Below, piece by piece: positions 57,016 to 64,000 of a stretch of 64,000 bases of DNA. The translations under genes were made by a program, and so were the position numbers. Positions within the stretch are counted from its first letter, which is position 1; each line of letters starts with the position of its first letter. Source of the DNA: Colwellia sp. MB3u-45 (GTDB lineage Bacteria; Pseudomonadota; Gammaproteobacteria; Enterobacterales; Alteromonadaceae); the NCBI RefSeq assembly GCF_014077005.1, contig NZ_JACGVC010000044.1, positions 558,001-622,000 of the forward strand, read 5' to 3'. Under the pieces are notes generated by a model that did no database searches, was not told the origin of the DNA, and saw only the letters and a list, made by a program, of their open reading frames with translations.

Positions 57016-57780
57016 CTAACCAGAGTTATCCTTACCTAGTAACACCCGTTTGAGTTTTGTTTTTACTGAACGCCAATGCGTAACAGGTTGAGTTGGCGCT
57101 AGCGCTATCAACTGTTGCCATTGCTGTTCAGTTAATTGAACTTTTGCGCCATGCGCTAAAAGTACAGATTCAACTTTCAAGGCTTTAATTTTTATCAGAG
57201 ATTTATGATAGCGATTAGGGTAAAAAACTGGGTAGGGTGGAATAAATTTTCCCCTGACTTTAACCATTAAATCAGCAACATAAATTTGATCACTTATTTG
57301 ATGATGCAAAGATATATCTCGGTCAGTATGACCTTGGGTAAAGTGCACTTGCCAGTCTTCAAACCCAGGTAAAACTACCTGATCAATAAGATAATAATCC
57401 GGTGTCAGTGAGCTTGAATAATAGATAAACTTTTTAGCTTTTTTCTGGCGACCCGCAACCCACAAAGTTAATAACATATCGGTTAAGTGCATTAACTTAC
57501 CGTCAACGCCTGAATACCATTGCCCTGGCACATTAGCTGCCGCTATTTTACAACCATACTTTTTACGTAATAGCTTTGCCGCTCCTGCGTGATCTGGGTG
57601 CATATGCGTCACGACAATTAAGGCAATATCCGACATCGAACGTTTAAGTTCGTTAATGATAAAGTCTTCTAAAATATCAACATCAGCTCGGCAGCAACCA
57701 TCAAGCAATAGCAGCTTATCTGGGTACTCGGCGAGATAAATATTTTGAATATAACCATCTAAGCAGTGTAATTTGAGCAT
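57016..57780 (-). CDS. MBL-fold metallohydrolase
   Basis: A 254-residue metallo-beta-lactamase-fold hydrolase. Zinc-binding motifs are intact: THMHPDHAGA (HxHxDH), a HTQGHTDRDISLH region, ADLMVK for the bridging Asp, and a late His in LAHGAK. It has no signal peptide. The substrate is unknown; such proteins range from glyoxalase II to lactonases. Confidence 0.92.
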   Translation of the reverse strand: MLKLHCLDGYIQNIYLAEYPDKLLLLDGCCRADVDILEDFIINELKRSMSDIALIVVTHMHPDHAGAAKLLRKKYGCKIAAANVPGQWYSGVDGKLMHLTDMLLTLWVAGRQKKAKKFIYYSSSLTPDYYLIDQVVLPGFEDWQVHFTQGHTDRDISLHHQISDQIYVADLMVKVRGKFIPPYPVFYPNRYHKSLIKIKALKVESVLLAHGAKVQLTEQQWQQLIALAPTQPVTHWRSVKTKLKRVLLGKDNSG

Positions 57781-58200
57781 AAAAGTGACTATGGTGACTT
57801 AGTTGTTATTAAACTACCTTGTTATTGATGAAGTATCAACAGGTTAGACCAGATGGTGAGTCGTTGCTTTATTTACTGCATTACTGGTATTGAATCGTTT
57901 AGTCATCTTAATGGCTGGAGCCTAATCTTTTATATTAGGCAATATTATACTCACCTAAGCACAAAAAATAGCTAAACAGTCGATATGAAATTCTGATTTT
58001 TATTGGAGTATAGAGAGAGTAGACACCATAGCTGTGCTATGCAAAAAGCTCTGAGTTGGTAAGCTGAGTCATAATCACTCATGTCAAAAGTAATGTATTT
58101 TTTGGTGTTTAAAGTTAGCCCTTGAAGGGCTAACTTAGGTATGAAAATGACGTTCTATTCATTTTTTTTTGAATTTTCTGACTGTATTATAGCTTTAGAG
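57781..58200. other. Intergenic region with hairpin
   Basis: Holds the perfect hairpin AAGTTAGCCCTT / AAGGGCTAACTT (58112-58136). It may end transcription of the GAF-GGDEF gene on the minus strand, but it has no long T run. A second small palindrome (CATAGCTGTGCTATG) lies near 58027-58042. No gene seen. Confidence 0.45.
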
Positions 58201-59163
58201 CTATCTAACTTTACTTTTTTTGTGCTCATACATGGCTGCATCGGCATCTTGGATCATTTCTTCTATCGATCTATCTGTGTCATGCTGAAAATCTCTTACA
58301 CCTGCACTGTACTGAATTTTGTAGGGTTTGTTTAAGGTCTCGTTGGCTTCATCAATAGCGATAGCAAATCGCTCTAACGCTAGATCAGCCTTGGCTTTGT
58401 CAGAGTCACTCAGCATAGCAATAAACTCATCCCCACCTAAGCGTCCGATCAAATCACAGTCACGGAATGAACTCAGCATTATCTGTGCAAAGGTGACTAA
58501 TACAAAATCGCCTTCATGGTGACCGTATTCATCATTAATACTCTTAAATTTATTTAAATCAAAGAATATAAATGACATGGGTATTTGATTACGTCGACAT
58601 ACTTTTAAACTATGGTCGACCATAGTCAAAAATCCCCGTCGGTTAGAAATCATGGTTAATTCATCTAACGTGGCGAGTTGAATAGATTTAATTTCTTGCT
58701 CAATCATAGCGCCAAGATCTTGAAGTAACTGCTGATCTTCTTCGTCAAGGTTTTTAGGTTTAGTATCAATAATACACAAAGTACCGATATTAATGCCTTG
58801 CCTAAGCTTTAAAGGACAACCGGCATAGAAACGAATTTGTGGCGCTTCAGTAACAAGAGGGTTGTCAAAAAACCGTTCATCTTTAGCAGCATCTGGAACG
58901 ATAAATAATCCATCTTGATTAATAGCATGTCCACAAAATGAGATATCACGAGGGGTTTCTGAAGCGTCAAGTCCTTGGCTAGACTTAAACCACTGACGGT
59001 CTTCATCAACTATACTGACCAGTGATATGGATACGCCAAACATGCGCTTAGCCATACGAGTCACACGATCAAATCGCTCTTCGTGTGAAGTATCAAGGAT
59101 TCTTAACGTTCTCAGCGCATGTAGTCGCTCTGCTTCATTTTTAGGGAATTCAGGCTTAATCAT
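58201..59163 (-). CDS. GAF-GGDEF diguanylate cyclase
   Basis: Soluble diguanylate cyclase of 320 residues. The GAF domain (about residues 22-155) contains SLVSIVDEDRQWFKSSQGLD and CGHAINQDGLFIVPDA, cited in part. The C-terminal GGDEF domain (about 165-320) has GGDEF (243-247) and an inhibitory-site RDCD (234-237). It is probably active and product-inhibited. The GAF ligand is unknown. Minus-strand single gene; the short spacer from its stop to the hairpin suggests monocistronic expression. Confidence 0.93.
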   Translation of the reverse strand: MIKPEFPKNEAERLHALRTLRILDTSHEERFDRVTRMAKRMFGVSISLVSIVDEDRQWFKSSQGLDASETPRDISFCGHAINQDGLFIVPDAAKDERFFDNPLVTEAPQIRFYAGCPLKLRQGINIGTLCIIDTKPKNLDEEDQQLLQDLGAMIEQEIKSIQLATLDELTMISNRRGFLTMVDHSLKVCRRNQIPMSFIFFDLNKFKSINDEYGHHEGDFVLVTFAQIMLSSFRDCDLIGRLGGDEFIAMLSDSDKAKADLALERFAIAIDEANETLNKPYKIQYSAGVRDFQHDTDRSIEEMIQDADAAMYEHKKSKVR

Positions 59164-59926
59164 AGAGATCCAGTTAATTTATATACTCACTTATTGAATC
59201 ATATCAGTAAATCAACACAGTTTCTTTAAAAAAAAGAGCGAGTTATAAGTCTGAAATTATTTTTGGAGTGTTTATTCTGTTACATGATATTATTATTAAC
59301 ATAAGCTATACCAACTGATAACAAGCCTTATACTTTATTTTTGGATGACTATAGATCCGCTTAAGCATTTATCAGTTTACAATTATCAGATTTTTTTGTT
59401 AAATGCAGAAATCTAACCAACAACGCTTGCCAACAAAAATAACTAAAAAACCTTTTTCTGTGGACCACAGCCTCAACTATTGTCGTGATCACTTCAAACT
59501 ATCTTGTCATTTTTGATACCTTGCTGCTTAATTTTAGCATCATTTTATTGTGCGAATACCGCTTTGGTAGGATGCTGAATATGTGTCGTATGTGCTGGTG
59601 TTTTTATTTTAACTATCAGTAAACCTGAAACTTTTAGCGAAAAAATGAAGGGTTTTTTAATTTATCATGACACTAGAGACCCAATATGGCATTAATTTAT
59701 CCCCATTTAATTACCCTTCTACCATCGGTTTAACCTAATGATAAAATGTGAGTGGTAATCTAACTTCAATGCAGAAAATATAGCCATTGAAATAATTTTC
59801 GCTCAGTGCTCAATTCATTCATTCAATTGGTATGACTATTTTGTTAAACTCTTTGGCAAAACTCATGCACAATTTTTTGCCATTTTATGATGGCAGTTTA
59901 ATGTTAAATACTTGTTTGGAAATAAA
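59164..59926. other. Long non-coding interval
   Basis: About 760 bp between divergent genes. I find no credible reading frame and no strong hairpin, and nothing else clear. Regulatory elements for both flanking genes are likely, but I cannot define them. Confidence 0.35.
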
Positions 59927-60421
59927 ATGAAAATTACTGATAAAAGCGTTGTTCAGTTTCACTACATACTTAAAGATGAAACGGGTGTAGAAATAGAAAA
60001 CTCATATGCTAATGAGCCACTAGCTTACCTACACGGTTACAAAAATATGTTAGTCGGCGTAGAAAACGCTTTAACAGGCAAAGAAACTGGTGATAAATTT
60101 TCAGTAACCTTACAGCCAGAAGACGCTTATGGTGAGCGTAAAGAAGACGCTATTCAGCGTGTGCCGGTAAAACATATGCAAGGTTTAGCCTCGCCAAGTG
60201 CCAAATGGAAAGCGGGCATGACAGCAGTAGTTAACACTGACGATGGTCAACGCCAAGTGACTGTTGTTAAAGCGGGTAAATTTATGGTTACCGTTGATAT
60301 TAATCCGCCACTAGCGGGTAAAGTACTGACCTTTGATTTAGACGTTACTGACGTACGTGAAGCAACGGCTGAAGAAGTTGAGCATGGTCACGCCCATGGC
60401 GCTGGCGGTCATCAGCACTAG
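59927..60421 (+). CDS. slyD: SlyD-like FKBP peptidyl-prolyl isomerase
   Basis: FKBP-type peptidyl-prolyl isomerase and chaperone with the SlyD topology. The FKBP core (KSVVQFHYILKDETG, PLAYLHGYKNMLVGVE) is interrupted by the insert-in-flap chaperone domain, and the C-terminus is His-rich (EHGHAHGAGGHQH), as in metal-binding SlyD proteins used in Ni/Zn handling. At 164 residues it is shorter than E. coli SlyD (196), mainly in the tail. ATG59927 is preceded by TTGGA; an in-frame TTG at 59912 is less likely. A strong terminator follows. Confidence 0.9.
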   Translation: MKITDKSVVQFHYILKDETGVEIENSYANEPLAYLHGYKNMLVGVENALTGKETGDKFSVTLQPEDAYGERKEDAIQRVPVKHMQGLASPSAKWKAGMTAVVNTDDGQRQVTVVKAGKFMVTVDINPPLAGKVLTFDLDVTDVREATAEEVEHGHAHGAGGHQH

Positions 60422-60445
60422 CGATGTAATTAACAAAATATCTTC

Positions 60446-60473
60446 AAAAAGCCGACGTTAAGTCGGCTTTTTT
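60446..60473 (+). terminator. Rho-independent terminator after slyD
   Basis: Stem GCCGAC / GTCGGC with a GTTAA loop, flanked by A5 and T5, 25 bp beyond the slyD stop. Confidence 0.92.
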
Positions 60474-60640
60474 ATGCTCAGGACGAGCGGTATGCTGCGA
60501 TCACATGGATGTGAAAGAGCAGCGATGCTCAGGACGAGCGGTATGCTGAGATCACATGGCCGTTCCTAGCCATTCATAGCTCCACGGAATCAGTACATCT
60601 CACACAACCCTATGCGTCTATGTCAAAGAGCAGCGAGCTT
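60474..60640. repeat. Repeat block with direct duplication
   Basis: Two 35-bp copies (60474-60508 and 60525-60559, one mismatch) are spaced 51 bp apart. Each begins ATGCTCAGGACGAGCGGTAT. Both copies carry GATCACATGG. An AAAGAGCAGCGA motif occurs at 60514-60524 and again near 60625-60636. Part of the block (60561-60573) is the exact complement of 1634-1646. The composition is GC-richer than the surroundings and it contains no reading frame, so it looks like a dispersed chromosomal repeat, possibly MITE-like. Confidence 0.75.
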
Positions 60641-60785
60641 TCCCTTTAGCTGTTATTGAACTGAATAAACTTTCCGTTTATCGAATTCATATTATATTTT
60701 TTTGCCATACTGTTAAGGTAAGTTATCCATTGAGTGCAATTTGTATAATACCTTCAGGTCATCAAATAACAATAAGGTCCAGAAT

Positions 60786-62090
60786 ATGTTTACAGTAAAA
60801 TCATCATTAACCACCCTAGCGTTACTCGTCAGTACCACCTTGTCTCAGTCAGCATTGGCGCAAACGACCGTTATTCATGCGGGCGAATTATTAGTTACTG
60901 CCAATAAGGCGCCGCTTAAGCAACAAACCTTAGTGATAAGTGATGGTAAAGTCACTGAGCTTAGATCTGGTTTTGTTGATATAAGTCGCTTTGCCAAAGA
61001 CGCAAAATTAATTGATTTATCATCGAGTTTTGTCATGGCTGGCCTGATGGATATGCATGTGCATTTACAAGGTGAACTTGGCCCTAATAACGACAGTGAT
61101 ATAGTTAACTTATCTGATGCAGATATATTAATGAAAAGTGCCTATTTTGCTCATAAAACCTTAATGGCTGGCTTTACCACCGTACGTGATTTAGGCAGCA
61201 GTGCTGAACAAATTTATGCCCTGCGCGATGGCGTCAAGCGTGGTTGGATAACAGGGCCAACCATCATTGCTGCTGGTAGCAGTGTCGCGGTGACTGGTGG
61301 GCACGGCGATGTTGACGGCATGGCGCCTGATTTGATGGCGCTACATACCGCAAAAACTATTTGTGATGGCCCTTATGATTGTCGACGAGCGACTCGTCAT
61401 GCGATTAAGTTTGGTGCTGATGTGATTAAGATTACTTCTACCGGTGGTGTTTTATCCGATACTGATACCGGCACGGGTCAGCAAATGGCTGATGATGAAT
61501 TAAAAGAAGTGGTTGATACGGCGCACTCGCTTGGGCGTAAAGTGGCGAGTCATGCACATGCCGCTGCTGGTATTAACGCGGCATTACGTGCTGGCGTTGA
61601 CAGTATTGAACACGGTAGTTATGCCGACAAAGAAAGCATTAAACTCTTTAAAAAAGGTGGTGCTTATTTAGTACCGACATTGATGGCGGGAGATACCGTA
61701 GTTAATATGGCGAAAACCACTGACTTTATGTCGCCAGCGATTCGCGTTAAAGCTATTCGTGTCGGTGGAGACATGATTGAAAACTTCAAACGTTCATATA
61801 AAGCGGGTGTGAAAATAGCTTACGGTACAGACAGCGGCGTTTCAAAACATGGTTATAATGCTCGAGAAGCACAATTAATGTTTGCCGCGGGTATGACTCC
61901 AGAAGATATTTTAGTTTCTGCGACCATTAATGGCGCCGACTTAATTGGCAAATCAGCAACTGTAGGTACATTAGATGTGGGTAAAGTGGCCGATATTATT
62001 GCTATGGATGCTAGCCCTTTAAACGATATTAATGAACTGCTTGATGTCGATTTTGTGATGAAAGCAGGTAAGGTAGTTAAACAAAAGTAA
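60786..62090 (+). CDS. Secreted amidohydrolase
   Basis: Metal-dependent amidohydrolase of the imidazolonepropionase/prolidase-like group, 434 residues, with a signal peptide (about residues 1-24, ...QSALA-QT), so it is periplasmic. Metal ligands: HVH in MDMHVHLQG, carbamylated-Lys region (IKITSTGG), ASHAHAAAG and SIEHGSY, then the catalytic Asp in YGTDSGV. The substrate is unknown; peptides such as prolyl dipeptides are possible. ATG60786 is chosen because only this start gives a signal peptide. A terminator follows. Confidence 0.9.
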   Translation: MFTVKSSLTTLALLVSTTLSQSALAQTTVIHAGELLVTANKAPLKQQTLVISDGKVTELRSGFVDISRFAKDAKLIDLSSSFVMAGLMDMHVHLQGELGPNNDSDIVNLSDADILMKSAYFAHKTLMAGFTTVRDLGSSAEQIYALRDGVKRGWITGPTIIAAGSSVAVTGGHGDVDGMAPDLMALHTAKTICDGPYDCRRATRHAIKFGADVIKITSTGGVLSDTDTGTGQQMADDELKEVVDTAHSLGRKVASHAHAAAGINAALRAGVDSIEHGSYADKESIKLFKKGGAYLVPTLMAGDTVVNMAKTTDFMSPAIRVKAIRVGGDMIENFKRSYKAGVKIAYGTDSGVSKHGYNAREAQLMFAAGMTPEDILVSATINGADLIGKSATVGTLDVGKVADIIAMDASPLNDINELLDVDFVMKAGKVVKQK

Positions 62091-62122
62091 TCTCAATAGC
62101 GTTTAGATTGGTGTAGTGATGA

Positions 62123-62150
62123 AAAAGGCTGTGTTAAACAGCCTTTTTAT
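62123..62150. terminator. Bidirectional terminator
   Basis: Stem AAAAAGGCTG / CAGCCTTTTT with a short loop, between the convergent amidohydrolase and EamA genes. Confidence 0.92.
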
Positions 62151-62154
62151 TGCC

Positions 62155-63063
62155 TTATTTTCTTCGCAGAACCCCAGTAGTTAATGCAACACCAAGCAAA
62201 ATAATACCGCCGCCCAACAGCATCATTAAGCTGATGGTTTCACCTAAAAATAATGCTCCCCATAGAATGCCAAAGGCAGGAATTAAATAGGTTACTGATA
62301 TCGCTTTTGCTGGGCCAAGTTGTGCGATAAGTCGAAAGAATAAAATATAGGCGACGCCGGTACAGATAACACCAATCAAAAGCACTGACCAAATGGCATT
62401 TGCACTCGGTAATGTTTCAGGAATAAAAAATAAACTCAAGGGTAATAACATTGCGGTAGCGGCAATTTGGCTACCAGCAGCTAAGGCCAACGGTTTTATT
62501 GTGCTGAGATTTTTTTTAGTATAATTAGCGGAAATGCCATAACAAAGTGGGGCTAACATAGCCGCTAACGTTGGCAATAATGCATTATTTTCGACTGATT
62601 TATCTGTAAATTCAATGTCGAAATGTAAATTATCTGACACTAATAAATACACCCCAATAAAGCCAATAACTAAGCCAAAAATGGCACTTAGGCTTAACTT
62701 ATCTTTTAACCATATGTAGGCGACTATAGCGCTAAACATGGGTGCTGTTGCGTTCAATACTGATGCTGTCCCCGCCGTTAGCGTTAAGGTGGCAAAACTA
62801 AATAGAGTAAAGGGTATTGCGGTATTTAACGCCCCAACTACAAAGATATCTCGCCAACGTCCTTTCAGTGCTTTAGTTTCTTTAAATAAAACTAAGCAGA
62901 TGATCAAGAAGATAGCCGCTATGCCCGCACGTAATGTGGCAAAAACTATTGGGCCAAACTCTGGCGAACCGACCCGCATAAACATAAATGATGCGCCCCA
63001 AATAGCGGCTAATAACAGCAGTTCAATGCTGGCTTTATGGTGTAGGCTACTTAATGTTTTCAA
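62155..63063 (-). CDS. EamA-type DMT transporter
   Basis: A 302-residue integral membrane protein with ten predicted helices in two EamA repeats (the drug/metabolite transporter superfamily). The LLLAAIWGASFMFMR start and the LGETISLMMLLGGGIILLGV end are typical of the family. The substrate is unknown; amino acids or metabolites are possible. Minus-strand single gene, transcribed towards the shared terminator. Confidence 0.93.
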   Translation of the reverse strand: MKTLSSLHHKASIELLLLAAIWGASFMFMRVGSPEFGPIVFATLRAGIAAIFLIICLVLFKETKALKGRWRDIFVVGALNTAIPFTLFSFATLTLTAGTASVLNATAPMFSAIVAYIWLKDKLSLSAIFGLVIGFIGVYLLVSDNLHFDIEFTDKSVENNALLPTLAAMLAPLCYGISANYTKKNLSTIKPLALAAGSQIAATAMLLPLSLFFIPETLPSANAIWSVLLIGVICTGVAYILFFRLIAQLGPAKAISVTYLIPAFGILWGALFLGETISLMMLLGGGIILLGVALTTGVLRRK

Positions 63064-63111
63064 CGACTATCCTTAGATAAAAAGTTATAACTGAGTTTTA
63101 TTGAGTTTTGC

Positions 63112-63164
63112 ATAGTTGCTTAATGAATAGTTGTTTAATGAATAGTTGCTTAATGAATAGTCGC
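63112..63164. repeat. 15-bp tandem repeat, three units
   Basis: ATAGTTGCTTAATGA (63112-63126), ATAGTTGTTTAATGA (63127-63141) and ATAGTTGCTTAATGA (63142-63156), plus a partial fourth. They lie just upstream of the EamA transporter gene on its 5' side. Confidence 0.9.
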
Positions 63165-63211
63165 GATAATCGGACAGCTATTGTAAATTAAGCGAGTTAA
63201 TCGCATTGAGG

Positions 63212-63949
63212 TTATTTAATGCTTTTTGTCATACTGATGATTTTTTCGATCGCGATAACATTCAATGTTGCTATGGTTGTCATCTGCCAATTAATATTAA
63301 AATCATACAAGGTCATACCGTAAATTCTGTCGTCTGTGCTATTTTTTTTATAGGCAGGGCGAGGGTCTTGGCTTAATACTTGTTCGATAAGACTTTGCAG
63401 TCTTGGGTAGTGGCCGATGTTGTCGGTTAAGGTAAGGTGTGCTGCGTTGGAAAATACCACGTCAACATTACTGCTGGGTTGTTCTTGAGCATAGCCACCA
63501 TGGGCATTTTCGATAATGTCAGCATAAGGGACATAAGGTTTAATATCGACGATTGGCGTACCATCAAGTAAATCTAATTCACTGATATGTAAAATTACCT
63601 GTGAAGACTGTTGCTCTATTCGGTCAAGTTTAACAACAGACATACCTATAGGGTTAGGTCTAAACGTTGAGCGAGTTGCTAATACGCCAAGCTTCTTATT
63701 ACCGCCTAAACGTGGCGGTCGCACTAGCGGTTTCCATCCTTGGGCTTGTGTGCCATGAAAAATAAACAATAACCAAATATGACTAAATTGCTCTAAGCCT
63801 CTTACTAATTCAGCATTATTAGCCGAACCCGTTAGGCGCAACTGCCCTTGAGCCGCGGTAACAATACCGGGCTGTCGAGGGATGGCAAATTTTTCTTTAT
63901 AGGGTGAGTCGATAGTACCAATAATATTTAAATTAACGCTATCAGTCAT
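63212..63949 (-). CDS. trmO: tRNA m6t6A37 methyltransferase TrmO
   Basis: TrmO (YaeB/TsaA) adds an N6-methyl group to t6A37 of tRNA-Thr using SAM. It is a single-domain beta-barrel methyltransferase of 245 residues. Visible signatures are GTIDSPYKEKFAIPRQPGI, SHIWLLFIFH, and RSTFRPNPIGMSVV with LDLLDGTPIVDIKPYVPY, all typical of the family. Its start overlaps by 4 bp (ATGA) the stop of an upstream minus-strand gene whose end resembles RcsF, matching the trmO-rcsF gene order of E. coli. Confidence 0.94.
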   Translation of the reverse strand: MTDSVNLNIIGTIDSPYKEKFAIPRQPGIVTAAQGQLRLTGSANNAELVRGLEQFSHIWLLFIFHGTQAQGWKPLVRPPRLGGNKKLGVLATRSTFRPNPIGMSVVKLDRIEQQSSQVILHISELDLLDGTPIVDIKPYVPYADIIENAHGGYAQEQPSSNVDVVFSNAAHLTLTDNIGHYPRLQSLIEQVLSQDPRPAYKKNSTDDRIYGMTLYDFNINWQMTTIATLNVIAIEKIISMTKSIK

Positions 63950-64000
63950 TTTTTATCTTGCTCAACCTTATAAGCACGGCCATAGCAAACAGTAGAAGCA
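63946..64000 (-). CDS. rcsF: 3' end of a probable rcsF gene (partial)
   Basis: Only the last 17 codons lie in the window, cut off by the right edge. They read ...STVCYGRAYKVEQDKK then stop, and the VCxGxAxxx pattern matches the end of RcsF (VCIGSAL in E. coli), an outer-membrane lipoprotein that signals envelope stress. The stop overlaps the trmO start (ATGA). The call rests on a short match plus conserved synteny. Confidence 0.55.
   Translation of the reverse strand, partial: ASTVCYGRAYKVEQDKK

Noticed and set aside
58141-58335. 64-residue plus-strand frame overlapping the GAF-GGDEF end
   Set aside because: It is antisense to a solid gene for most of its length, with no translation signal.
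15719-62150. Several hairpins that might be riboswitches
   Set aside because: The simple stems with T runs at 15.7, 22.4, 31.9, 43.4, 47.6, 60.4 and 62.1 kb sit just after stop codons and are ordinary terminators.
1-64000. Mobile elements, CRISPR arrays, tRNA or rRNA genes
   Set aside because: I looked for transposase or integrase motifs, regularly spaced repeats and tRNA clover-leaf landmarks, and found none that held up.

Overview
The window is about 64 kb of AT-rich chromosome from a marine gammaproteobacterium. Several features point to Alteromonadales, most likely Colwelliaceae (Colwellia or Thalassotalea type): an OsmC-YcaO fusion protein, VF530, DUF2999- and DUF2780-like small proteins, an acuR-acuI pair, a periplasmic KatG divergent from oxyR, and many c-di-GMP enzymes. 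The taxonomic placement is inference from gene content and protein style, not from a marker gene. I see no rRNA, tRNA, transposase, integrase, prophage or CRISPR array. This is ordinary core chromosome with housekeeping, stress and signalling genes.

Layout. 0.1-1.5 kb: GAF-EAL protein. 1.9-2.9: CbpA-type DnaJ. 3.3-7.3: iron locus, with a PepSY membrane protein and a small anchored protein divergent from a TonB-dependent siderophore receptor, and Fur-like sites between them. 7.9-9.5: ABC-F protein YbiT. 9.9-11.1: 2OG-Fe(II) oxygenase and an unknown protein. 11.4-13.1: acrylyl-CoA reductase AcuI with an AcuR-like TetR repressor and a 19-bp palindromic operator. 13.5-15.7: OsmC-YcaO. 16-21: a c-di-GMP block (a MHYT protein plus a PAS-GGDEF-EAL protein in overlapping frames, then PAS-PAS-GGDEF). 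21.5-25.9: MtfA, KatG and OxyR. 26-28.7: a 50-codon gene, a GIY-YIG protein, a DEAD-box helicase and a DUF2999 protein. 28.9-33.6: lipoprotein cyclophilin, lipoprotein metallopeptidase, DUF2059-like, RDD and SDR. 33.8-38.5: a YdeP-type molybdopterin oxidoreductase, then a periplasmic binding protein overlapping a membrane diguanylate cyclase. 39-43.3: MFS transporter and chemoreceptor. 43.4-48: VF530, DUF2780, a membrane protein with an XRE regulator, FGGY kinase and VOC protein. 48.3-53.6: sbcDC. 53.7-57.8: a Baeyer-Villiger-like monooxygenase, an HSL-type hydrolase, a 55-codon gene and an MBL hydrolase. 58-64: GAF-GGDEF, SlyD-like FKBP, amidohydrolase, EamA transporter, TrmO, and the 3' end of a probable rcsF.

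Themes. Peroxide and electrophile defence recurs (KatG/OxyR, OsmC-YcaO, AcuI). c-di-GMP turnover is heavily represented: four proteins with intact GGDEF/GGEEF sites, each with an RxxD inhibitory site, plus two EAL domains. At the DNA level, short tandem repeats (6-18 bp periods) recur in intergenic DNA. There are also unusual structures: two mutually exclusive hairpins sharing one arm near 40.8 kb, a hairpin with a tandem-repeat loop near 26.3 kb, a terminator at 21.3 kb pointing away from any annotated gene, and a dispersed repeat near 60.5 kb. I found no clear new multi-gene system. The split MHYT sensor, the binding-protein/cyclase pair and the alternative-hairpin element are the best leads.
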